A DNA stretch of 64,000 nucleotides from Citrobacter amalonaticus (GTDB lineage Bacteria; Pseudomonadota; Gammaproteobacteria; Enterobacterales; Enterobacteriaceae): contig NZ_CP014015.2 of NCBI RefSeq assembly GCF_001559075.2, forward strand, positions 2,852,001-2,916,000, written 5' to 3'. A program made the translations under genes and the position numbers. The notes below the pieces were generated by a model, which did not search any database, was not told where the DNA came from, and saw nothing but the letters and a program-made list of their open reading frames with translations. Below, piece by piece: positions 57,155 to 64,000 of this stretch. The stretch's first letter is position 1. Every line of letters starts with the position of its first letter.

Positions 57155-57181
57155 TGCCTGATGGCGCAGCGCCACCAGGCA
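57155..57181. repeat. Short REP-like palindrome between tilS and rof
   Basis: TGCCTGATGGCGC / GCGCCACCAGGCA forms a near-perfect stem between convergent genes. It probably also ends transcription from both sides. Confidence 0.75.
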
Positions 57182-57189
57182 ACAGGGGG

Positions 57190-57450
57190 TCAGGATTCGC
57201 TAACCACCACGGTACCGATTTCCGGATGGCTGAAGCTGACAATTTTATCGAGACGAAGCTCGCGCGTTTCACCCGCAACCTCGGTGATCAGATATTCCAC
57301 GTTTTTCCGTGAAACCAAATCGTTGGCTTTCGCCTGCAAAACTTCACCATCTTTCAGTTCCAGCGTCAGTAATAAATGATGCTGGCAGGCGAGCTCGAGG
57401 TTGTCGTAGTCATCACAGTTGATGGGTTGGTATGTATCATTCATTGACAT
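57190..57450 (-). CDS. rof: Rho-binding antiterminator Rof
   Basis: Small Sm-like protein that binds Rho and blocks termination. The product is very close to E. coli Rof (NDTYQPINCDDYDNLELACQHH...). Two in-frame ATGs are possible: 57450 (86 residues) and 57444 (84 residues, as in the E. coli annotation). I chose 57450 because GGTGAG lies five bases before it. The gene overlaps the yaeP end by 8-14 bases, so it is likely coupled to yaeP. Confidence 0.92.
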   Translation of the reverse strand: MSMNDTYQPINCDDYDNLELACQHHLLLTLELKDGEVLQAKANDLVSRKNVEYLITEVAGETRELRLDKIVSFSHPEIGTVVVSES

Positions 57451-57637
57451 AATCGCTCACCAGTAAGTTCGCCGCAGCATACGCCGCCTTTTCCCTGACC
57501 GACTCTGAAAGGGCACTGTCTGCCGCTATTTCATTAAGCACCTTCAATACGCAACCCAGCGCATCCGGGATATACCCTAAGTCTCCGCTGGCGATTTCCG
57601 CATACCGCTTGCGTATTAACTCACAATATTTTTCCAC
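57437..57637 (-). CDS. yaeP: Small conserved protein YaeP (GTG start)
   Basis: A 66-residue protein (VEKYCELIRKRYAEIASGDLG...) of the UPF0253 family, function unknown. The start is GTG at 57637 after AGGAGGGCAT, a very strong ribosome site; the ATG there is out of frame and upstream in-frame codons are not supported. Always paired with rof in relatives, so a role related to Rho is possible but unproven. Confidence 0.88.
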   Translation of the reverse strand: MEKYCELIRKRYAEIASGDLGYIPDALGCVLKVLNEIAADSALSESVREKAAYAAANLLVSDYVNE

Positions 57638-57825
57638 ATGCCCTCCTGTCAGCATTCTGACTTAACCGTGGATGCAAGTCTAAGCCTACGAAGATAAACT
57701 CTGTTTAGCAAGGTGACTATACCACAGCCATTCACGCAATATCAGCGCCTTGATTGATGATCCTCTGACAGCCTTTTGGCCCCTTTTTCGCTACAATGGC
57801 TGCCTGATTCGAAAGGAGTTTTTCC

Positions 57826-58371
57826 ATGGCGCTTAAAGCGACAATTTATAAAGCCGTCGTCAACGTGGCGGACCTTGACCGCAACCAGTTTCTTGATGCG
57901 GCGTTGACGCTGGCGCGTCACCCCTCAGAAACCCAGGAACGAATGATGCTGCGTCTGCTGGCGTGGATGAAGTATGCGGATGAGCGTCTCCAGTTTACGC
58001 GCGGTTTAAGCGCAGAGGATGAACCGGAAGCGTGGCTGCGTAACGATCATCTGGGGATCGACTTGTGGGTTGAACTGGGATTACCGGATGAGCGTCGTAT
58101 TAAGAAAGCGTGCACGCAGTCTGCTGACGTGGCGCTGTTTGCCTACAATAGCCGGGCGGCGCAGATCTGGTGGCAGCAGAATCAAAGCAAATGCGCGCAG
58201 TTTTCGAATCTCACGGTCTGGTATCTGGATGATGAACAACTGGCCCAGCTCAGTGCCTTCGCGAGCCGTACCATGACGCTACAGGCGACGATTCAGGACG
58301 GGGCGATCTGGCTGTCTGACTCTCAGAATAATCTGGAAATCCATCTGACTCCGTGGCAACAGCCGGCATGA
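57826..58371 (+). CDS. yaeQ: YaeQ family protein (PD-(D/E)XK nuclease-like fold)
   Basis: A 181-residue cytoplasmic protein once reported as a suppressor-related homologue of RfaH and structurally assigned to the PD-(D/E)XK superfamily. WVELGLPDERRIKKA (about 82-96) matches the proposed active-site region with Glu and Lys. Activity is not known. Its stop overlaps the arfB ATG (ATGA), suggesting coupled translation with a ribosome-rescue factor. Confidence 0.93.
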   Translation: MALKATIYKAVVNVADLDRNQFLDAALTLARHPSETQERMMLRLLAWMKYADERLQFTRGLSAEDEPEAWLRNDHLGIDLWVELGLPDERRIKKACTQSADVALFAYNSRAAQIWWQQNQSKCAQFSNLTVWYLDDEQLAQLSAFASRTMTLQATIQDGAIWLSDSQNNLEIHLTPWQQPA

Positions 58372-58787
58372 TCGTCATTTCACGAACGGTCTCGATCCCC
58401 GACGATGAGCTGGAGATCACCGCTATTCGCGCCCAGGGCGCAGGGGGACAGCACGTCAATAAGACCTCAACGGCGATACATTTGCGTTTTGACATTCGGG
58501 CCTCCAGCCTGCCAGAGTATTATAAGGAGCGTCTGCTGGCTGCCAGCCATCATTTGATTACCGCTGATGGCGTGATGATTATTAAGGCGCAGGAGTACCG
58601 TAACCAGGAACTCAACCGGGAAGCGGCGCTTGCCAGACTGGCAGCGGTTATAAAAGAGCTCACTGCAGAACAAAAAAGCCGACGCGCAACCCGACCGACG
58701 CGGGCATCGAAAGAACGAAGATTAAATTCGAAGGCGCAGAAATCCTCAGTAAAAGCCCTTCGCGGTAAAGTCCGTCGTGATGACTGA
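58368..58787 (+). CDS. arfB: Alternative ribosome-rescue factor ArfB (peptidyl-tRNA hydrolase YaeJ)
   Basis: Release-factor-like protein that frees stalled ribosomes without a stop codon. GGQ is at residues 26-28 (QGAGGQHVNKTSTAI), and the C-terminal basic tail (RRATRPTRASKERRLNSKAQKSSVKALRGKVRRDD, about 105-139) enters the empty mRNA channel. The ATG at 58368 lies within the yaeQ stop region; 139 residues. Confidence 0.97.
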   Translation: MIVISRTVSIPDDELEITAIRAQGAGGQHVNKTSTAIHLRFDIRASSLPEYYKERLLAASHHLITADGVMIIKAQEYRNQELNREAALARLAAVIKELTAEQKSRRATRPTRASKERRLNSKAQKSSVKALRGKVRRDD

Positions 58788-58819
58788 CGGGCAGGAATAA
58801 AATGTGATAGGGAGTCAGG

Positions 58820-59518
58820 GTGAAAAAAACACTACTTTCAGCGATGGCGGCGTTTACGCTCTTCGCATTGATTGGCTGTAACAACCGTTCAGAGGTTGAT
58901 GTTATCCAGCCGACACAGGTTGCAGAGTTAAAACCGATGCAGCAAAGCTGGCGAGGCATTCTGCCTTGTGCCGACTGCGAGGGAATTGAGACTTCACTGT
59001 TTCTGGAGAAAGATGGCACATGGGTAATGAACGAACGCTATCAGGGCGTGCGTGAAGAGCCGTCTTCTTTTGCTTCCTACGGCTCCTGGGCGCGTACTGC
59101 CGATAAACTGGTGCTGACCGACAGTCAGGGCGAGAAATCCTACTATCGTGCAAAAGGGGACGCGCTGGAGATGCTGGATCGGGAGGGGAATCCGATCGAG
59201 TCTCAGTTCAACTATACCCTTGCGCCAGTGAAATCGAGCTTGCCGGTGACGCCGATGGCGATGCGTGGCATGTATTTCTATATGGCGGACGCCGCGACCT
59301 TCACCGACTGCGCAACCGGAAAGCAGGTTTCCGTCGCCAGTAACGCAGAGCTGGAACGCGGTTATCTTGCGGCGCGTGGCGCCAGTGAGAAACCGGTGCT
59401 GTTGTCCGTCGAAGGGCACTTCACGCTGGAGGCGAATCCGGATACCCATGAGCCGGTGAAAACGCTGATGGCCGATAAAGAGATTAAATTTATCCCGGGT
59501 AAGAGCTGTACCGACTGA
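58820..59518 (+). CDS. nlpE: Copper homeostasis/adhesion sensor lipoprotein NlpE (GTG start)
   Basis: Outer-membrane lipoprotein that activates the Cpx response on surface contact or when mislocalised. The 232-residue precursor has the lipobox FALIGC (Cys20) followed by Asn-Asn-Arg, so outer-membrane sorting fits. PCADCEG (about 51-54) is the CxxC motif, and a C-terminal domain with a further Cys pair (DCATGK, KSCTD) follows. Starts with GTG where E. coli begins MVKK. The C-terminal tail differs from E. coli. Confidence 0.95.
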   Translation: MKKTLLSAMAAFTLFALIGCNNRSEVDVIQPTQVAELKPMQQSWRGILPCADCEGIETSLFLEKDGTWVMNERYQGVREEPSSFASYGSWARTADKLVLTDSQGEKSYYRAKGDALEMLDREGNPIESQFNYTLAPVKSSLPVTPMAMRGMYFYMADAATFTDCATGKQVSVASNAELERGYLAARGASEKPVLLSVEGHFTLEANPDTHEPVKTLMADKEIKFIPGKSCTD

Positions 59519-59537
59519 GGGATGGGCTGAACGAAAG

Positions 59538-59557
59538 CTGTCCGGGTGACCGGACAG
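59538..59557. terminator. Hairpin between convergent nlpE and yaeF
   Basis: CTGTCCGG / CCGGACAG with a GTGA loop. No U-tract is close, so termination here is uncertain; it is the only convergent junction in the window without a REP element. Confidence 0.55.
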
Positions 59558-59595
59558 TTATCGTCTTACCCGCTTTTTGCTATTGTGTATCGCGC

Positions 59596-60420
59596 TTAAC
59601 GCGTCAGTCCTACAAAACGTCCCGTCTTGATATAAATCCCTAACTTCAAATGACCGACATAGCGTAGCTGTGTTTCTGGCTTAAATGCGGCAACGTCGCC
59701 TTCCCGCATGTGCATCAGGTCGGCAGGACTGATCCAGCCCGACTGTGCCAGGGTTAGCGGATGTCCCGCTTTGGTAAACGCATCAGTGACGAATTCAGAG
59801 CAAAACCACGCCGTTTTTTCTCCCTCGCGGGGATCGCTCAACTGGGCTTTTGCCAGTCCGCTGACGCACTGTTGCCGGAAATCCGCAGAGAAGGGGTTTA
59901 GTGAACACATCTGGCGAGTCACCATAAACGGAATGAATTCCACGATACCGCGATAGTTATAGCCACTGTCTTTGATTTTGTAGGCGAAGGTTTTGATCTC
60001 TGTGGCCTGTTGCGGAGTCAGTTCCGGGACTCTCAGGGCAAAAAGTTTATCACTGTGTTTCTTCGCCTGTTTGAGTGACACGATTTGTACGCCAGCGCCG
60101 GTGGCTTCTGCGACTTCATTATCGCCCAGATAGACGGCAACGTGGCTTACGGAAGCGTTGCTGAACGCGCGGATGCCTAATGAGGTAACCCCGAGGCTGG
60201 AGGAGAACAACAGATCGCCTGGCTTAAGGTCGGTATCGGTAATTTCGACGAGTGCTTTCTTCGTGAATGAACTCTGGCGCTGGAATGTAACCGCCCATTT
60301 TTTGGATTGTGCATCAATGGCGGCGGCGGATTTATTCGGCGGGCTGACGTCAACGGTGCAGGCCGAAAGCAAAAGAAGGCAAGGGAGGAACAGGCGGTAA
60401 TACGCCGTTGGTTTAGCCAT
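59596..60420 (-). CDS. yaeF: YaeF lipoprotein, NlpC/P60-like (YiiX/YebB) hydrolase
   Basis: A 274-residue predicted lipoprotein (lipobox LLSAC, Cys21) of the permuted NlpC/P60-like fold. VSHVAVYLGDN (His about 95) and WFCSEFVTDAF (Cys about 209) contain the likely Cys-His catalytic pair; the second half also has KAGHPLT. Substrate is unknown; peptidoglycan or lipid amide bonds are options. The ATG at 60420 gives the E. coli length; the ribosome site is weak. Next to proS in the same direction, but a terminator lies between. Confidence 0.88.
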   Translation of the reverse strand: MAKPTAYYRLFLPCLLLLSACTVDVSPPNKSAAAIDAQSKKWAVTFQRQSSFTKKALVEITDTDLKPGDLLFSSSLGVTSLGIRAFSNASVSHVAVYLGDNEVAEATGAGVQIVSLKQAKKHSDKLFALRVPELTPQQATEIKTFAYKIKDSGYNYRGIVEFIPFMVTRQMCSLNPFSADFRQQCVSGLAKAQLSDPREGEKTAWFCSEFVTDAFTKAGHPLTLAQSGWISPADLMHMREGDVAAFKPETQLRYVGHLKLGIYIKTGRFVGLTR

Positions 60421-60436
60421 TTTATACAATCCATGT

Positions 60437-60467
60437 AAAAAAGAGGCCCTGAAAATCAGAGCCTCTT
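60437..60467 (-). terminator. proS terminator
   Basis: On the minus strand AAGAGGC pairs with GCCTCTT, followed by TTTT, directly after the proS stop and before yaeF. Confidence 0.85.
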
Positions 60468-60473
60468 ATAACA

Positions 60474-62192
60474 TCAGCCTTTAATCTGTTTAACCAGATA
60501 GTTGACGATGTCGCCAGTTTTTATCAACTGCTTCTCGCCATTGCGACGGTATTTGTATTCAATATCGTCGTTGTCGAGGTTACGGTCGCCCAGCACGATA
60601 GTGTGCGGAATACCGATCAGTTCCATGTCCGCGAACATCACGCCTGGACGCTCTTTACGGTCATCCATCAGCACGTCGATACCCTGCGCGTGCAGTTCAG
60701 CATACAGTTTTTCCGCCAGTTCCTGCACACGATAAGACTTGTGCATGTTCATCGGCAGAATCGCCACCTGGAATGGGGCGATCGCGTCAGGCCATACGAT
60801 CCCGCGCTCGTCGTAGTTCTGCTCAATGGCCGCGGCCACCACACGCGTGACCCCGATACCGTAACAACCCATGGTCAGGATCTGGTTGCGGCCATCTTCA
60901 CCCTGAACGGCGGCTTTCATTGCTTCCGAGTACTTGGTGCCCAACTGGAAGATATGGCCGACTTCGATACCGCGTTTGATCAGCAACGTGCCTTTACCAT
61001 CCGGGCTTGGATCGCCGGCGACGACGTTACGGATGTCGGCGACTTCCGGGGTGGCGACATCGCGATCCCAGTTAATGCCGAAGTAGTGCTTACCATCGAC
61101 GTTAGCGCCTGCCGCGAAATCACTCATTGCGGCAACGGTACGGTCAATAATCACCGGCACCGGCATGTTTACCGGACCCAAAGAACCCGGACCGGCATTC
61201 ACCAGCGCGCGGATCTCTTCTTCGGTCGCGAACGTCAGCGGGCTGGCAACCAGCGGCAGCTTTTCCGCTTTGACTTCGTTCAGCTCGTGATCGCCGCGAA
61301 CCAGCAGTGCGACCAGTGGAGACTTACTGTCTTCTACGGCTTTCACCAGCAGGGTTTTCACGGTTTTCTCGATTGGCAGACTAAACTGTTCAACCAGCTC
61401 GGCGATGGTTTTTGCGTTCGGCGTATCAACCAGAGTCATCTCTTGCGTTGCAGCGGCACGCGGCTCTTTTGGCGCAACGGCTTCCGCAAATTCAATGTTG
61501 GCCGCGTAGTCAGAGGAATCAGAGAAGATCACATCGTCTTCGCCGCTCTGCGCCAGTACCTGGAATTCGTGCGAGGCGCTGCCGCCGATAGAACCGGTGT
61601 CAGCTTGTACCGCGCGGAAATCCAGCCCCATGCGGCTGAAGATCTTGCTATAAGCCGCGTACATCGCGTCGTAAGTTTCCTGCAGAGATTCCTGAGAAGT
61701 ATGGAAAGAGTAAGCATCTTTCATCAGGAATTCACGGGAGCGCATCACGCCGAAACGCGGACGCACTTCGTCACGGAATTTAGTCTGAATCTGGTAGAAG
61801 TTCAGCGGCAGCTGTTTGTAAGAGCTGAGCTCGTTACGAATCAAATCGGTGATCACTTCTTCGTGCGTTGGGCCAAGTACGAACGGACGATCGCCACGGT
61901 CAGCAATACGCAGCAGTTCCGGACCGTACTGTTCCCAACGACCACTTTCTTGCCACAGTTCAGAAGGCTGAACCACTGGCATTAACACCTCAATGGCACC
62001 GGCGTTGTTCATTTCTTCACGCACGATGTTCTCGACTTTTCTCAGGACGCGCACACCGGTCGGCAGCCAGGTGTATAACCCGGAGGCCAGCTTGCGGATC
62101 ATCCCGGCGCGTAGCATCAGCTGGTGGCTGATCACCTCGGCGTCGGCAGGTGTCTCCTTCAGAGTGGAGAGCAGGTATTGGCTAGTACGCAT
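60474..62192 (-). CDS. proS: Prolyl-tRNA synthetase
   Basis: Class IIa synthetase with an inserted cis-editing domain. The 572-residue protein has motif 2 in TKFRDEVRPRFGVMRSREF (about 137-155), the INS editing domain (about 225-405) and motif 3 in GCYGIGVTRVVAAA (about 441-454). The ATG at 62192 matches the E. coli start; 18 further open codons are not supported. Monocistronic with its own leader hairpin. Confidence 0.98.
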   Translation of the reverse strand: MRTSQYLLSTLKETPADAEVISHQLMLRAGMIRKLASGLYTWLPTGVRVLRKVENIVREEMNNAGAIEVLMPVVQPSELWQESGRWEQYGPELLRIADRGDRPFVLGPTHEEVITDLIRNELSSYKQLPLNFYQIQTKFRDEVRPRFGVMRSREFLMKDAYSFHTSQESLQETYDAMYAAYSKIFSRMGLDFRAVQADTGSIGGSASHEFQVLAQSGEDDVIFSDSSDYAANIEFAEAVAPKEPRAAATQEMTLVDTPNAKTIAELVEQFSLPIEKTVKTLLVKAVEDSKSPLVALLVRGDHELNEVKAEKLPLVASPLTFATEEEIRALVNAGPGSLGPVNMPVPVIIDRTVAAMSDFAAGANVDGKHYFGINWDRDVATPEVADIRNVVAGDPSPDGKGTLLIKRGIEVGHIFQLGTKYSEAMKAAVQGEDGRNQILTMGCYGIGVTRVVAAAIEQNYDERGIVWPDAIAPFQVAILPMNMHKSYRVQELAEKLYAELHAQGIDVLMDDRKERPGVMFADMELIGIPHTIVLGDRNLDNDDIEYKYRRNGEKQLIKTGDIVNYLVKQIKG

Positions 62193-62221
62193 GTTGTTAC
62201 GGTTCCAGTTGAACGATCGAA

Positions 62222-62285
62222 CAGGCTCAATGTGAGCCTGACACAAAAAAAGTAACTCAGTTTACCAGCGAGAAAGGGATGTCAA
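62222..62285 (-). promoter_or_regulatory. proS leader hairpin and promoter candidate
   Basis: CAGGCTCA / TGAGCCTG (62222-62240) is an 8-bp stem 30 bases before proS. On the minus strand TTGACA (62280-62285) is a perfect -35, with TAAACT (62259-62264) 15 bases away as a short-spaced -10. The hairpin would lie at the start of the leader. Confidence 0.4.
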
Positions 62286-62302
62286 AAGAGAAGGGCGTGA
62301 AA

Positions 62303-63010
62303 TTAGCGGGGTTCAAGCGCAAAGACTTCAAAACCTGTCTCGGTTACGCGCCAGCGCACGTTGAAATCATGCAGCCAGACAGCATAAGTTTTGCCTGTCT
62401 CTTCCCCTTTTCGATAGGCAGGACGCGGATCCTGCGCCAGTACATCGCGAATAAACGTTTTCAACAGGGGATAACGTTTTTCCAGCGCGGGAAACTGTTG
62501 CTCAATCTCGTCGGTAAAACTCACCGACATTTCGGCTTGCGGTGCCTGTTGCGCATAGCTGGCGGTCGCATTCGGTAGCGATTCCGCGAACGGCAGGTAG
62601 GGTTTGATGTCGATGACCGGCGTACCGTCAACCAGATCCAGACTGCCCAGTTGCAGAATGACCTGATCTTTCTGACAGGCAATGCCTCTCAGTTCAACCA
62701 GCGACATGCCGACGGGATTGGGGCGAAACGTTGAGCGCGTGGCGAATACGCCCATCCGCGCGTTGCCGCCAAGACGAGGCGGACGCACGGTTGGGCGCCA
62801 TCCCCCTTCCATCGTCTGATGGAAAACAAAGATCACCCATAAGTGGCTGAATGCTTCAAGACCGCGTACCGCATCAGCCTGATTGTAAGGAGACAGCAGG
62901 TGCAGTTCGCCGTTGACGCTTTTTACCAGCCCAGGCTGGCGGGGAACGGCGAACTTCTCTTTGTAAGGCGAGCGAATGACACCGATTTGCTCAAACTGAA
63001 AATGACTCAT
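62303..63010 (-). CDS. trmO: tRNA (N6-methyl)threonylcarbamoyl-adenosine methyltransferase TrmO
   Basis: SAM-dependent enzyme methylating t6A37 of tRNA(Thr). The 235-residue protein shows the family's FSHLWVIFVFHQ (about 51-62), GNARMGVFATRSTFRPNPVGMS (about 79-100) and DIKPYLPFAES (about 137-147). Its start overlaps the rcsF stop by 4 bases. Confidence 0.97.
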   Translation of the reverse strand: MSHFQFEQIGVIRSPYKEKFAVPRQPGLVKSVNGELHLLSPYNQADAVRGLEAFSHLWVIFVFHQTMEGGWRPTVRPPRLGGNARMGVFATRSTFRPNPVGMSLVELRGIACQKDQVILQLGSLDLVDGTPVIDIKPYLPFAESLPNATASYAQQAPQAEMSVSFTDEIEQQFPALEKRYPLLKTFIRDVLAQDPRPAYRKGEETGKTYAVWLHDFNVRWRVTETGFEVFALEPR

Positions 63011-63411
63011 TTAGCCGAGATGTTGAGCGCAGAACCAATGCAGACAGCCTGACGATAACAACCCGGCGTTCCGCTGGTGACTTCACAGCTATGCAATAAC
63101 ACGGCATTGGCTTTCATTTTCGACGCATTAATCTGCATGCGTTTACGTGCTGTCGGGATGTTCGGCGGAGAGTCCTGGTTAGAGGCCTGACAGGATTCAC
63201 CGGTCACTTCACCGAGATCGCGGAACGGCTTGCCGACCAGATCTTCAGCATTGGTATAAATTCTGACGGGAACCGCGCGCGGCGCTTTCGGTTTTTCCGG
63301 CTCCGCTTTAGGCGGGGTTGCGGTGCTTTGAACGGGTTCAACAGGGGATCTGCTTAGCATGGAACAGCCGCTCAGCATGAGTGCCAATAAACAGATCGGT
63401 AAAGCACGCAT
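63007..63411 (-). CDS. rcsF: Rcs stress-sensor outer-membrane lipoprotein RcsF
   Basis: Senses envelope damage and signals to the Rcs phosphorelay through IgaA; it is threaded through BamA and porins. The 134-residue precursor has lipobox LMLSGC (Cys16), a Pro-rich disordered linker (about 25-48) and the globular domain with Cys74, Cys109, Cys118 and Cys124 that form two disulfides. Co-transcribed with trmO. Confidence 0.97.
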   Translation of the reverse strand: MRALPICLLALMLSGCSMLSRSPVEPVQSTATPPKAEPEKPKAPRAVPVRIYTNAEDLVGKPFRDLGEVTGESCQASNQDSPPNIPTARKRMQINASKMKANAVLLHSCEVTSGTPGCYRQAVCIGSALNISAK

Positions 63412-63474
63412 AATATTTCCTCAATGAATGATCTAACTGTCACATATTGAATCAGGAGCTTGCATAAATGACAA

Positions 63475-63492
63475 GACGGGCAAACGCCCGTC
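63475..63492 (-). terminator. metQ terminator
   Basis: GACGGGC / GCCCGTC stem with AAAC loop, followed on the minus strand by TTGTCATTT. Lies between metQ and rcsF. Confidence 0.75.
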
Positions 63493-63529
63493 CTGAATGA
63501 TATTACAGATTGTGAAAAGCGCCTAAAAA

Positions 63530-64000
63530 TTACCAGCCCTTAACAGCACCACCGTTGAAGACTTTATTGGCGGCTTCGTAAACTTCGTCAGACTGATAGG
63601 CCTGAACGAATTTTTTCACGTTCTCCGCGTCTTTGTTATCTTCACGGGTCACGATCAGGTTGACGTACGGGGAATCTTTATCTTCAACGAAGATACCGTC
63701 TTTCGCCGGAGTGAGGTTGATCTGGCTGGCATAAGTGGTGTTGATCACCGCCAGAGCAATCTGCGCATCGTCAAGAGAACGCGGCAATTGCGGGGCTTCC
63801 AGCTCGACAATTTTCAGATTTTTCGGGTTCCCGACGATATCCAGTGAGGTCGGCAGCAGGCCCACGCCATCTTTCAGTTTGATCAGGCCCACTTTCTCAA
63901 GCAGCAGCAGGGAACGACCCAGGTTGGTCGGATCGTTAGGAACCGCGACCTGTGCGCCATCCTGAAGCTCATCCAGAGATTTGATTTTTTTGGAGTAGCC
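63530..64000 (-). CDS. metQ: Methionine ABC transporter substrate-binding lipoprotein MetQ, C-terminal part
   Basis: Only the last 156 residues lie in the window; the frame runs off the edge at 64000. The sequence GYSKKIKSLDELQDGAQVAVPNDPTN... through AANKVFNGGAVKGW matches E. coli MetQ. It belongs to the NlpA-type binding proteins for methionine. The transporter genes metN and metI should lie beyond the window. Confidence 0.97.
   Translation of the reverse strand, partial: GYSKKIKSLDELQDGAQVAVPNDPTNLGRSLLLLEKVGLIKLKDGVGLLPTSLDIVGNPKNLKIVELEAPQLPRSLDDAQIALAVINTTYASQINLTPAKDGIFVEDKDSPYVNLIVTREDNKDAENVKKFVQAYQSDEVYEAANKVFNGGAVKGW

Noticed and set aside
60603..61985. 460-codon open frame on the plus strand inside proS
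   Set aside because: Antisense shadow of proS; composition is His, Arg and Gln rich as expected from reversed coding DNA.

Overview
The window is a piece of an enterobacterial chromosome from the Escherichia/Salmonella/Citrobacter group. I base this on gene order, on near-identical protein lengths and sequences recalled from E. coli K-12, and on many REP/BIME palindromes of the GCCGGAT...ATCCGGC type. Citrobacter is my best guess for the genus; a database comparison would be needed to name it. It holds 57 protein genes, the last cut by the window edge. I see no prophage, insertion sequence, integron, CRISPR array, tRNA or rRNA gene.

Layout. 10-6585 (minus strand) runs thpR-sfsA-dksA-gluQ-pcnB-folK-panB-panC: RNA ligase-like enzyme, DNA-binding protein, stringent-response cofactor, tRNA modification, poly(A) polymerase, folate and pantothenate synthesis. 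6659-17995 (plus) carries hrpB, mrcB (PBP1B) and the ferrichrome operon fhuACDB. 18107-23658 has hemL, clcA, erpA and the yadS-btuF-mtn group. 23741-28123 is dgt, degP, cdaR. 28238-33164 (minus) is yaeH, dapD, glnD, map. 33613-55337 (plus) is the large housekeeping and envelope block: rpsB-tsf-pyrH-frr-dxr-uppS-cdsA-rseP-bamA-skp-lpxD-fabZ-lpxA-lpxB-rnhB-dnaE-accA-ldcC. 55403-59518 has yaeR, tilS, rof/yaeP, yaeQ-arfB and nlpE. 59596-64000 (minus) has yaeF, proS, trmO, rcsF and the C-terminal part of metQ.

How the genes work together. The central block links translation (S2, EF-Ts, RRF), UMP supply, isoprenoid and undecaprenyl phosphate synthesis, phospholipid precursor supply, sigma-E signalling (RseP), outer-membrane protein assembly (BamA, Skp), lipid A synthesis and fatty-acid steps (FabZ, AccA). 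DegP, NlpE and RcsF add three further envelope quality-control or stress elements. FhuA-C-D-B form a complete hydroxamate siderophore uptake route.

Points to note. pcnB appears to start at a rare ATT codon with a good Shine-Dalgarno. Several genes use GTG or TTG starts. The dksA-gluQ gap holds a terminator. The rpsB promoter and S2-responsive leader are visible, as is a sigma-E promoter in front of degP. The panB-folK junction lacks the chaperone-usher fimbrial cluster of E. coli K-12, and the yaeH-dapD junction lacks yaeI. REP elements sit at four of the five convergent junctions. The dxr-uppS gap contains a promoter-like sequence followed at once by two terminator-like hairpins, a possible small transcript. 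I found nothing that amounts to a new multi-gene system; the window is conserved core genome.
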